Part shown: positions 1 to 6,408 of the stretch, piece after piece
Position numbering within the stretch: position 1 is the first letter of the stretch
How the letters are laid out: the number at the start of each line of letters is the position of its first letter
Source of the DNA: Gordonia sp. (in: high G+C Gram-positive bacteria)
Lineage (GTDB): Bacteria > Actinomycetota > Actinomycetes > Mycobacteriales > Mycobacteriaceae
NCBI GenBank assembly: GCA_030152405.1
Contig: JASLJL010000013.1
Location: 1-7,925 of the forward strand
DNA: 7,925 nt
Reading direction: 5' to 3'
The notes under the pieces: generated by a model
Databases searched by the model: none
What the model was told of the DNA's origin: nothing
The model's input: only the letters and a program-made list of their open reading frames with translations
Made by a program: the position numbers and the translations under genes

Positions 1-183
1 CAACTCGCACTGCAGACCGGCCGCAGGCTCCGGATCGGATACGTCGACGCACAGGGCGGAGCGAGCCGACACGTGGTGAAGGCCCGATCGCTGACGGCCG
101 GGCAGCTGCTCGCCGACGAGGAGGCGGGCGAGTCGGACGTCCGGTTCGCGCTGCACCGCATCACCCGCGTCGAACTGTTGTAG
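1..183 (+). CDS. 3' end of helicase-associated / WYL-like domain protein (partial)
   Basis: The first frame is open from base 1 to a TAG at 181-183 and encodes the last 60 residues of a protein whose start lies outside the window. The visible tail has the WYL-like pattern: a basic strand followed by IGYVDAQG, a segment reading HVVKARSLTAGQLLADEE, and the closing RFALHRITRVELL. This resembles the C-terminus of the mycobacterial Rv0862c family, large proteins with a helicase-associated domain encoded just upstream of the XPB helicase. The gap to the next gene is only 44 bp, on the same strand, so the two may be co-transcribed and may act together in DNA repair; that is inference. WYL-like domains bind nucleic acid or nucleotide ligands in other proteins. 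The role of this protein is not established, and only its C-terminus can be judged here. Confidence 0.75.
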   Translation, partial: QLALQTGRRLRIGYVDAQGGASRHVVKARSLTAGQLLADEEAGESDVRFALHRITRVELL

Positions 184-215
184 CCCCGGGGTGGCCGGGT
201 TCCGCGCCGAACAGG

Positions 216-221
216 AACAAT
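216..221 (+). promoter_or_regulatory. Possible -10 of a leaderless promoter for the XPB gene
   Basis: AACAAT differs from the actinobacterial TANNNT -10 pattern by one base and ends exactly 6 nt before the GTG start at 228, the spacing expected when transcription begins at the start codon. No -35 match is visible upstream. The hexamer also overlaps AGGA (213-216), which could instead act as a long-spaced Shine-Dalgarno site if the gene is read through from the upstream partial gene. Confidence 0.3.
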
Positions 222-227
222 GGTCGG

Positions 228-1862
228 GTGACTGACGGACCCCTGATCGTGCAATCGGACAAGACCCTCCTGTTGGAGGTGGATCACCCGGATGCTCCGA
301 AGGCGCGCGCGGCGATCGCTCCGTTCGCCGAACTGGAACGCGCCCCCGAGCACATCCACACCTACCGGGTGACACCGCTGGCACTGTGGAACGCGCGCGC
401 GGCGGGCCACGACGCCGAGCAGGTCGTCGACGCCCTCGTCACCTTCTCGCGTTTCCCTGTGCCCCAGCCCCTGCTGGTCGACATCGTCGACACGATGGGC
501 CGCTTCGGCCGCCTGCAACTGGTGAAGCATCCGGCGCACGGCCTCACTCTCGTGTCGTTCGACCGCGCCGTCCTCGAAGAGATCCTGCGCAACAAGAAGG
601 TCGCGCCGATGCTGGGCGACCGCCTCGACGACGACACCGTCGTCGTGCATCCGTCCGAACGGGGGCGCCTCAAGCAGGTGCTGTTGAAGGTCGGATGGCC
701 GGCCGAGGACCTCGCAGGCTACGTCGACGGCGAGGCGCACCCGATCGATCTCGTCCAGGACGGTTGGGCGCTGCGCGACTACCAGGAGCTCGCCGCCGAC
801 TCGTTCTGGGCGGGCGGGTCGGGCGTCGTCGTCCTGCCGTGTGGCGCGGGTAAGACGATGGTCGGTGCGGCGGCGATGGCGAAGGCCGCCGCGACCACGC
901 TGATCCTGGTGACGAACACCGTGGCGGGCAGGCAGTGGAAGCGTGAGCTGGTGGCCCGCACCTCCCTGACCGAGGACGAGATCGGCGAGTACTCCGGCGA
1001 ACGCAAGGAGACTCGTCCGGTCACCATCGCGACGTACCAGGTGATGACGCGGAAGTCGAAGGGCGAGTACAGGAATCTCGACCTGTTCGACTCGCGCGAC
1101 TGGGGACTCATCGTCTACGACGAGGTGCATCTCCTGCCGGCGCCGGTCTTCCGAATGACCGCCGACCTGCAGTCGCGCAGGCGGCTCGGCCTCACCGCCA
1201 CTCTCGTCCGCGAGGACGGCCGCGAAGGCGACGTGTTCAGTCTGATCGGGCCGAAGCGCTACGACGCCCCGTGGAAGGACATCGAGGCGCAGGGCTGGAT
1301 CGCGCCCGCCGACTGCGTCGAAGTCCGCGTCACCATGACCGACGAGGAGCGTCTGCAGTACGCCGTCGCCGAAGCGGAGGAGAAGTACAAGCTCTGCTCG
1401 ACCGCGCATTCGAAACTGCCTGTGGTGAAGTCGATCCTGGCGAAGCACTCGGACGCGCCGACCCTGGTGATCGGCGCGTACATCGACCAGCTCGAGGAGC
1501 TGGGCCGTGCGCTCGACTGCCCGGTCATCCAGGGGTCGACCCGCAATGCCGAGCGGGAGAAGCTGTTCGACGCCTTCCGCCGCGGAGAGCTGTCGACGCT
1601 GGTGGTGTCGAAGGTCGCCAACTTCTCCATCGATCTGCCGGAGGCGTCGGTCGCCGTCCAGGTGTCGGGCACCTTCGGGTCCCGGCAGGAGGAGGCGCAG
1701 CGCCTCGGTCGTCTCCTGCGTCCGAAGGCCGACGGCGGTCAGGCGCACTTCTACTCCGTCGTCTCCCGCGACTCCCTCGACGCCGACTACGCGGCGCACC
1801 GTCAGCGTTTCCTCGCTGAACAGGGCTACGCGTACCGCATCATCGACGCCGCGGATCTCTAG
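228..1862 (+). CDS. ercc3: XPB/ERCC3-type DNA repair helicase (SF2, 3'-5')
   Basis: This 544-residue protein is a full-length bacterial XPB homologue, an ATP-dependent 3'-5' DNA helicase of superfamily 2. The N-terminal ~175 residues are the XPB-specific damage-recognition-like region, which opens with MTDGPLIVQSDK as in mycobacterial XPB. Helicase motifs follow in order: Walker A LPCGAGKT (203-210), DEVH (298-301), TAT (323-325), the XPB hallmark RED (328-330), and motif VI QRLGRLLRPK (491-500). The stretch around 365-400 fits the thumb-like insertion of XPB. No catalytic residue is missing. The start is GTG at 228; an AGGA at 213-216 is rather distant, and AACAAT ending 6 nt before the GTG could mean a leaderless transcript. 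It probably works in nucleotide-excision-type repair or strand opening in the cytoplasm. Eukaryotic XPB is the TFIIH subunit; bacterial roles are less settled. Confidence 0.95.
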   Translation: MTDGPLIVQSDKTLLLEVDHPDAPKARAAIAPFAELERAPEHIHTYRVTPLALWNARAAGHDAEQVVDALVTFSRFPVPQPLLVDIVDTMGRFGRLQLVKHPAHGLTLVSFDRAVLEEILRNKKVAPMLGDRLDDDTVVVHPSERGRLKQVLLKVGWPAEDLAGYVDGEAHPIDLVQDGWALRDYQELAADSFWAGGSGVVVLPCGAGKTMVGAAAMAKAAATTLILVTNTVAGRQWKRELVARTSLTEDEIGEYSGERKETRPVTIATYQVMTRKSKGEYRNLDLFDSRDWGLIVYDEVHLLPAPVFRMTADLQSRRRLGLTATLVREDGREGDVFSLIGPKRYDAPWKDIEAQGWIAPADCVEVRVTMTDEERLQYAVAEAEEKYKLCSTAHSKLPVVKSILAKHSDAPTLVIGAYIDQLEELGRALDCPVIQGSTRNAEREKLFDAFRRGELSTLVVSKVANFSIDLPEASVAVQVSGTFGSRQEEAQRLGRLLRPKADGGQAHFYSVVSRDSLDADYAAHRQRFLAEQGYAYRIIDAADL

Positions 1863-1877
1863 CTCCGCAAGGCATCG

Positions 1878-1918
1878 TCGGCACTGTTCGCCGCGCTATG
1901 CGCGGTGGAGAGTGCCGA
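1878..1918 (+). terminator. Long hairpin after the XPB gene, probable terminator
   Basis: The outer arms TCGGCACT (1878-1885) and AGTGCCGA (1911-1918) are perfectly complementary. The inner arms CCGCGC (1891-1896) and GCGCGG (1900-1905) close on a TAT loop. The intervening TTCG and TGGA also pair using two G-U wobbles, leaving one G-G mismatch. The result is a nearly continuous 18-bp stem starting 16 nt after the helicase stop codon. No T-tract follows, which is common for actinobacterial terminators. It ends where the promoter of the next gene would begin, so it insulates the two genes. Confidence 0.6.
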
Positions 1919-1941
1919 TGTTGTCGACGACGTGAGATGCG

Positions 1942-1947
1942 TACGCT
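1942..1947 (+). promoter_or_regulatory. -10 hexamer of a likely leaderless promoter for the aminotransferase gene
   Basis: TACGCT fits the actinobacterial TANNNT -10 and is followed by exactly 6 nt before the ATG at 1954. No Shine-Dalgarno sequence is present upstream of that ATG. A weak -35 candidate, TGTTGT (1919-1924), lies 17 nt upstream, directly behind the preceding hairpin. Together these suggest transcription starting at or next to the start codon. Confidence 0.5.
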
Positions 1948-1953
1948 GGCACC

Positions 1954-3108
1954 ATGCCCATGGTCGCCCGGATGCAGCCCTTCACGTCGACGATCTTCGC
2001 GGAGATGTCGGCGCTCGCCGTAGAGCACGACGCGATCAACCTCGGGCAGGGCTTTCCCGACTCGGACGGCCCGGAGTCGATGCTCGACGCCGCACGGGCC
2101 GCGATCTCCGACGGGTTCAATCAGTATCCGCCCGGACCGGGGGTCCCTGAACTGCGTGAGGCCGTCGCTGCGCAGCAGCTCGACGACTACGGCCTCGCCT
2201 ACGACCCGGACACGCAGGTGCTGATCACCGTCGGCGCCACCGAGGCCATCGCGGGCGCCGTGCTCGGCCTGGTGGAGGCGGGCGACGAGGTCGTGATGAT
2301 CGAACCGTTCTACGACGCGTACGCGGCCACCGTTGCGCTCGCCGGAGGCGTCCGAAGGCCGGTGCCGCTCGTCGCACACGGCGACGGGTTCCGACTCGAT
2401 CGCGACGCTCTGGCCGCGGCGTTCGGCCCGAAGACCGCCGCCGTCATCGTGAACACGCCGCACAACCCCACCGGAACCGTGCTCTCCGACGACGACCTCC
2501 ACGAGATCGCGCGACTGTGCATCGAACACGACGTCGTCGCGATCACCGATGAGGTGTACGAACACCTCGTCTTCGACGGCGTCGCCCACCGGTCTCTGGC
2601 GACCCTGCCGGGTATGAAGGACCGGACCCTGCGCATCTCCGGCGCCGCCAAGACGTTTCACGTCACCGGATGGAAGGTCGGGTGGATCAGCGGTCCCGCC
2701 GAGTTGATCCGCGCGGCTCGCGCCGCGAAGCAGTACCTCACCTACGTCGGCAGCGGACCGTTCCAGCCCGCGATCGCGCACGCGCTGCGGAACGAGATGG
2801 ACTGGGTGCGCGACGACGCCGTCCGCCTGGGCGAGAAGCGCACGCTCCTGTCCACCGCGCTCGCCGACGCCGGTTTCGACGTCCACCGCAGTCAGGGGAC
2901 GTACTTCGTGTGCGCCGATCCTCGTCCGCTCGGGGTCACCGACGGCGCCCAGTTCTGCCGGGCGCTGCCGGAGAGGGTCGGCGTGGCCGCCGTCCCGGTG
3001 AGCGCGTTCGTCGACGACGCCGACCCGTGGCGCCACATGATCCGCTTCGCCTTCGCCAAGAGCGACGACGCGATCGTCGAGGCCGCCCGTCGCCTGCGCA
3101 CGCTGTAG
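1954..3108 (+). CDS. dapC: PLP-dependent class I/II aminotransferase, DapC-like (N-succinyldiaminopimelate aminotransferase)
   Basis: This 384-residue fold-type I aminotransferase closely resembles mycobacterial DapC (Rv0858c), which transfers an amino group from glutamate in the succinylase branch of lysine/diaminopimelate synthesis and so feeds peptidoglycan. Visible hallmarks are NLGQGFPD (29-36), NQYPPGPG (56-63), GATEAI (94-99), NPTG (171-174), the cofactor-binding Asp199 and Tyr202 in TDEVYEHL, the Schiff-base lysine Lys233 in SGAAKTFHVTGWK, and the carboxylate-binding Arg364 in MIRFAFAK. The ATG at 1954 is preferred because the N-terminus aligns with the family and a -10 hexamer is ideally placed; ATGs at 1960 and 1972 are alternatives. 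The nearest relatives by motif also include kynurenine/methionine aminotransferases (YbdL type), so substrate assignment rests on resemblance and on its place beside the XPB gene. It is not within a visible lysine operon. Confidence 0.85.
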   Translation: MPMVARMQPFTSTIFAEMSALAVEHDAINLGQGFPDSDGPESMLDAARAAISDGFNQYPPGPGVPELREAVAAQQLDDYGLAYDPDTQVLITVGATEAIAGAVLGLVEAGDEVVMIEPFYDAYAATVALAGGVRRPVPLVAHGDGFRLDRDALAAAFGPKTAAVIVNTPHNPTGTVLSDDDLHEIARLCIEHDVVAITDEVYEHLVFDGVAHRSLATLPGMKDRTLRISGAAKTFHVTGWKVGWISGPAELIRAARAAKQYLTYVGSGPFQPAIAHALRNEMDWVRDDAVRLGEKRTLLSTALADAGFDVHRSQGTYFVCADPRPLGVTDGAQFCRALPERVGVAAVPVSAFVDDADPWRHMIRFAFAKSDDAIVEAARRLRTL

Positions 3109-3139
3109 ATCTCCCGAGCGGAATCGAGACGCCGAGCGC

Positions 3140-3769
3140 TCAGAAGACTCCCGCGGGCCGGAACTGGACGCTGATGCGCGGGCCTGCGCTCGGCACCTTC
3201 GGGACGGCGTGGTCCCACGTCCGCTGACAACTCCCGCCCATCACCAGCAGATCGCCCGACCCGAGGACGAACCGTCGGGACGGTCCGCCGCCGCGCGGCC
3301 GCAACAGGAGCGGACGCGGCGCGCCGAGCGAGAGGATGGCGACGAGGGTGTCGTGCGAGCGGCCGCGGCCGATCCGGTCACCATGCCAGGCCACGCTGTC
3401 CGCGCCGTCCCGGTAGAGGCAGAGTCCTGCGGTCGCGAAGCCCGACGGCAGCGTCGCCCGGTAGTGCTCGGACAGTGCGTCGCGCGCGGATGTCAGGAGC
3501 TGGTGAGGCAGCCGGTCGCGCTCGGCGAACATCGCGAGCAGGCGAGGAACGGCGACGGTCGCGTCGTACATCCGCCGCTCCTCCGCCCGCCACGCGACCG
3601 TGGTGCGCAGCTCGTCGAACAACTCGATCGATCCCTGCAGCCAGCCCGGCCGGATGTCGACCCACGCGCCGTCGGTCAGCTCAGTGCGCCGGACCCCGGC
3701 TCGCAGCGGCGTCAGGAAGGGGCCGGCCTCGTCTGCGTCGAACAACGACGCCTGCAGCCCTGCGGTCAT
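3140..3769 (-). CDS. alkB: AlkB-type 2-oxoglutarate/Fe(II) DNA-repair dioxygenase
   Basis: This 209-residue protein belongs to the AlkB family, which oxidatively removes methyl groups from 1-methyladenine and 3-methylcytosine in DNA or RNA using Fe(II), oxygen and 2-oxoglutarate. The iron-binding triad is His129 and Asp131 (AWHGDRIG) plus His187 (TWDHAVPK). The C-terminal RISVQFR supplies Arg198 and Arg204, matching the two arginines of the RxNxTxR signature; the Asn is replaced by Ser200 and the Thr by Gln202. LYRDGADS (118-125) is the substrate-lid region of the ALKBH3-like pattern, and AILSLGAPR (144-152) is a core strand. Length is normal for bacterial AlkB. The ATG at 3769 has no Shine-Dalgarno but lies 7 nt after TACGAT, which suggests a leaderless mRNA. 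An SOS-box-like palindrome overlaps that hexamer, implying induction by DNA damage. It is the last gene of the minus-strand group and converges on the aminotransferase gene. Confidence 0.9.
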   Translation of the reverse strand: MTAGLQASLFDADEAGPFLTPLRAGVRRTELTDGAWVDIRPGWLQGSIELFDELRTTVAWRAEERRMYDATVAVPRLLAMFAERDRLPHQLLTSARDALSEHYRATLPSGFATAGLCLYRDGADSVAWHGDRIGRGRSHDTLVAILSLGAPRPLLLRPRGGGPSRRFVLGSGDLLVMGGSCQRTWDHAVPKVPSAGPRISVQFRPAGVF

Positions 3770-3776
3770 GCAGCCG

Positions 3777-3782
3777 ATCGTA
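3777..3782 (-). promoter_or_regulatory. -10 hexamer of the alkB promoter (leaderless)
   Basis: On the minus strand TACGAT fits TANNNT and ends 7 nt before the alkB ATG. No Shine-Dalgarno sequence lies in those 7 nt, so a leaderless transcript is likely. No good -35 is visible. The hexamer overlaps one half of the SOS-like palindrome. Confidence 0.5.
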
Positions 3783-3793
3783 CACTTGTTCGA
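3778..3793 (-). promoter_or_regulatory. LexA/SOS box in front of alkB
   Basis: The minus strand reads TCGAACAAGTGTACGA. The actinobacterial LexA consensus is TCGAAC, four bases, GTTCGA; eleven of the twelve defined positions match, the exception being A for T at the third position of the right half. The site lies in the 28-bp gap between the dehydrogenase stop and the alkB start, and its right half overlaps the -10 TACGAT, so a bound repressor would block the promoter. A DNA-repair gene is a fitting target. Binding itself is inferred. Confidence 0.75.
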
Positions 3794-3797
3794 CCAC

Positions 3798-4679
3798 TCA
3801 GGCGATGGGGAAGGTGACGCCCGTCAGATCCTCCGACACCGTCCACAGCCGATCGCGCAGTGTCTGGTCGGACGCGAGACGTCGCGGGCGCGCCACGGTC
3901 GGCGCACCACGGAGCCCGCCGAGTCCGCGGGGACCGTAGTAGACCCCGTTGCGGGCGTCCGGCGACGTGGCGGCGTACAACTGCGGCAGCGCTCCCATCG
4001 CGGGCGTCTGGCCCGCGTGCAGCAGGTCGCCCGCCTTCATCACGTAGTCGAACGTCGTCTCGGTCTTCCCGAGCAGGCCAGTGGACGCGTAGCCGGGGTG
4101 CGCCAGCGTCGCGATCGTCGACGATCCGGCCACCTCGTAGCGCCGCGCGAGTTCGAGCCCGAACAACATGTTCGCGAACTTGGAGTCGCCGTAGGCGATG
4201 GCCCGGCGGTATGTCCGACGCTCGTAGGCGAGGTCGTCGACGTCGAGGCGCGCGAAGCGGTGCGCGATCGACGACAGGACCACGACGCGCTCGGTGATTC
4301 GAGGCGCGAGAAGCGCCGTCAGGGCGAAGTGTCCAAGATGGTTCGTGCCCATCTGCAATTCGAAGCCGTCGACGGTGCGGCCGTACGGGACGCCCATGAT
4401 GCCCGCGTTGTTCACCAGGACGTCCACCTCGTCGACGGTGGCGGCGAACGCCCGCACCGACGCGAGGTCGGACAGGTCAAGGTGCGCGACGGTGGCAGCG
4501 GGTCCGATCTGATCGGCGACGACCTCCGCCTTCGCCACGTTTCGGCAGGCCAGCGTGACGCGCGCACCCGCTGCGGCGACCGCTTTCGCGGTTTCGGCGC
4601 CGAGCCCGCTGTTGGCCCCGGTGATGACGAACCGTCGACCGTCCTGCGCGGGGATGTCCTCGCGACTCCAGCCGCCCAT
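3798..4679 (-). CDS. Short-chain dehydrogenase/reductase (retinol dehydrogenase-like SDR)
   Basis: This 293-residue NAD(P)-dependent oxidoreductase has a Rossmann fold with the SDR motifs in order: cofactor-binding TGANSGLG (20-27), an Asp-Leu pair after the fourth strand (HLDLSD, 66-71), NNAG (90-93), structural Asn113 in GTNHLGHF, catalytic Ser137 in LSSIAH, and YxxxK with Tyr163 and Lys167. The CRN at the end of the second strand (45-47) favours NADP(H). The pattern matches the retinol dehydrogenase/protochlorophyllide-reductase-like SDRs that are abundant in mycobacteria; the substrate cannot be read from sequence. Its ATG follows the cyclase stop by 2 nt, with an AAGGGG Shine-Dalgarno-like sequence inside the end of the cyclase gene, so translation is probably coupled to the cyclase. 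It carries no signal peptide or membrane segment and should be cytoplasmic. Confidence 0.9.
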   Translation of the reverse strand: MGGWSREDIPAQDGRRFVITGANSGLGAETAKAVAAAGARVTLACRNVAKAEVVADQIGPAATVAHLDLSDLASVRAFAATVDEVDVLVNNAGIMGVPYGRTVDGFELQMGTNHLGHFALTALLAPRITERVVVLSSIAHRFARLDVDDLAYERRTYRRAIAYGDSKFANMLFGLELARRYEVAGSSTIATLAHPGYASTGLLGKTETTFDYVMKAGDLLHAGQTPAMGALPQLYAATSPDARNGVYYGPRGLGGLRGAPTVARPRRLASDQTLRDRLWTVSEDLTGVTFPIA

Positions 4680-4681
4680 GG

Positions 4682-6400
4682 TCAGGTCCCCTTCGACACG
4701 ACCCTCGAGGTCCGCTCGCCGGGAATGGCGAACTTCACGAGGTCGGCGAGAACACTACCGAGCGACGGCGGCTCGTGGCGAACGAGCAGTTCCGTCGGCG
4801 CGAAGATCTCCGTGACGTGCGCGCGGCCGCGGAGGACCTGTCGGTCGACGCGCTTCCACCGGGTCCCCTCCTCGGCATCAGCGGCGTCGATCGCCGCGCG
4901 GCTGGCGTACACCGACGAGTGCCCCACTTTCGCGAGATCGGACAGTCGCGCCGATTCGTTCACCGAGTCGCCGATCACGGTGTACTCGTAGCGAGTGCGC
5001 GCTCCGATGTTGCCCGCGAACACCCGGCCGTAGGCCACGCCCATCCCCCATTCGAGCGGGAGTCGTTCGCTGAGCTCCACGCCGAGTTCGCGGGCCGCGT
5101 TGAGGGCCGCACACGCCGGATCATCCAGCGGAGCGGGGGCGCCGAACACGATGAGCGCCGCGTCGCCCTCGAACTTGTTGATGAACCCTCCGTGTCGATC
5201 GACGATGTCGGCGACGATGGAGAAGAAGGCGTTGAGCACGACTGCCGTCTCACGAGGATCGCGATCGGCGGCGAACGCGGTGGACCCGGTGATGTCGACG
5301 AAGATGACGGCGACGTCGGTGTTGGCGCCGACCAGCTCGCCGTCCTGTTCAAGGGCGAGTTGCGCGACGTGGTCGCCGACATGTCGGGAGAAGATGTCGC
5401 GCATGCGTTCACGCTCGGCGAGACCGTCGAGCAACGAGTTGAGACCCGCCTGGAGCACGCCGAGTTCGGAGGCGTCGTAGACCGCCACTCGTTGGGAGAT
5501 GTCGCCGTTCCGGGCCGCCTCGACCACTTCGCGCATGTCGTTGAGCGGATCGGCGATCGCCCGGTTCACCAGACCGACGACGCGTGCGCCCGAGGTCAGC
5601 GCGATGATCGCGAGCAGGATGACGGTCCAGTCGACCTTCCCCGCGACCGGCGGGACCCAGCCGAGCCCTCGACCGAGGTTGACCAGCAGCAGGCCGACCA
5701 TGGGCACGGCGGACGACACGATCCACACGACGATCATCCGCTCACGGACGCCGTGGACCACTCTCGTCGACGTGGACCCGCGCATGGCGAGGATCGCGAG
5801 GGGCCGGGCGGCGCTCTCGGCGAACAGGTAGGTGAGACATCCGGAGGTGATCGCGGCGAGGCCGAACGCGCCGCCGACCGCGAGGACGAACACGAGGCGC
5901 ATCTGCGAGATGGTGATGTACACGCCGAATGCGAGCACCCATCCGAGGACGTCGGCGATGACGAGCATCGCCGGTATCCGCACCACGTCTCGTCGACGTC
6001 GCGCGTCGGCAGGCTCGGCCGTGATGAACCAGCGGTACTGCGGAATCAGGAACAGGATCGACGCGACGACGCTGGCGACGGTGCCGACGAGCAGCGCGGC
6101 GAGGACGGCGCCCATGTCGGCGTCGGTGTGGATCTCCACGCGCCCGCCGTTGAACGCGAGCAGCACCGCGACGAAGGTCTCGATGCCGATGAGGACCTTG
6201 GCGCCGGCGACGATCGCGCCGCCGATGCCGAGCCCGCGCTGGGCGAATCGGCGGCGGGTCTGCGGGTCGAGTTCGAGGATCTCGACCTCGTCGCGGTCAC
6301 GGCCCTGGTCGTTGAGGCCGCCGAGCATCGACATCGTCTTGAATCGACGATCCATCCGGTCGGCGATGCGATGCGCTCGTTCGCGCTGACGTTTGGTCAT
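4682..6400 (-). CDS. Six-TM, HAMP-linked class III adenylate cyclase
   Basis: From the ATG at 6400 the protein has 572 residues and resembles the mycobacterial Rv1318c/Rv1319c/Rv1320c/Rv3645 cyclases, which make cAMP from ATP. A basic cytoplasmic N-terminus precedes six hydrophobic segments (about 57-84, 97-121, 142-166, 168-193, 222-242, 258-278). A HAMP domain follows (about 278-331, with ADPLNDM and the ASELGVL half), then the catalytic domain (361 onward). Metal ligands are Asp369 (VDITGST) and Asp413 (KFEGD), Lys409 reads adenine, and the transition-state residues Asn481 and Arg485 are present. Thr474 occupies the usual Asp position, the class IIIb Lys/Thr pair. All expected catalytic residues are intact, so it should be active as a membrane homodimer. 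The 6400 ATG is chosen for the GGGAGGTGA about 8 nt upstream; ATG 6409 and GTG 6412 lie too close to it. That site lies in a large inverted repeat. Confidence 0.92.
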   Translation of the reverse strand: MTKRQRERAHRIADRMDRRFKTMSMLGGLNDQGRDRDEVEILELDPQTRRRFAQRGLGIGGAIVAGAKVLIGIETFVAVLLAFNGGRVEIHTDADMGAVLAALLVGTVASVVASILFLIPQYRWFITAEPADARRRRDVVRIPAMLVIADVLGWVLAFGVYITISQMRLVFVLAVGGAFGLAAITSGCLTYLFAESAARPLAILAMRGSTSTRVVHGVRERMIVVWIVSSAVPMVGLLLVNLGRGLGWVPPVAGKVDWTVILLAIIALTSGARVVGLVNRAIADPLNDMREVVEAARNGDISQRVAVYDASELGVLQAGLNSLLDGLAERERMRDIFSRHVGDHVAQLALEQDGELVGANTDVAVIFVDITGSTAFAADRDPRETAVVLNAFFSIVADIVDRHGGFINKFEGDAALIVFGAPAPLDDPACAALNAARELGVELSERLPLEWGMGVAYGRVFAGNIGARTRYEYTVIGDSVNESARLSDLAKVGHSSVYASRAAIDAADAEEGTRWKRVDRQVLRGRAHVTEIFAPTELLVRHEPPSLGSVLADLVKFAIPGERTSRVVSKGT

Positions 6401-6408
6401 GAAACGCA

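Noticed and set aside
184..199. CCCCGGGG palindrome after the first partial gene
   Set aside because: Very short and expected in GC-rich DNA; no stable stem beyond 4 bp and no terminator features.
1840..3036. 398-codon minus-strand frame opposite the aminotransferase
   Set aside because: Low-complexity charged product, no motif and no ribosome-binding site; the plus-strand gene has a complete set of PLP-enzyme motifs.
3109..3139. Weak GAGCG/CGCTC pairing between the convergent aminotransferase and alkB genes
   Set aside because: Only five base pairs across a long loop; too weak to call a bidirectional terminator.
3600..4991. 463-codon plus-strand frame across alkB, the dehydrogenase and the cyclase
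   Set aside because: It crosses three real genes in antisense and the SOS-box gap, and its product matches no family I know.
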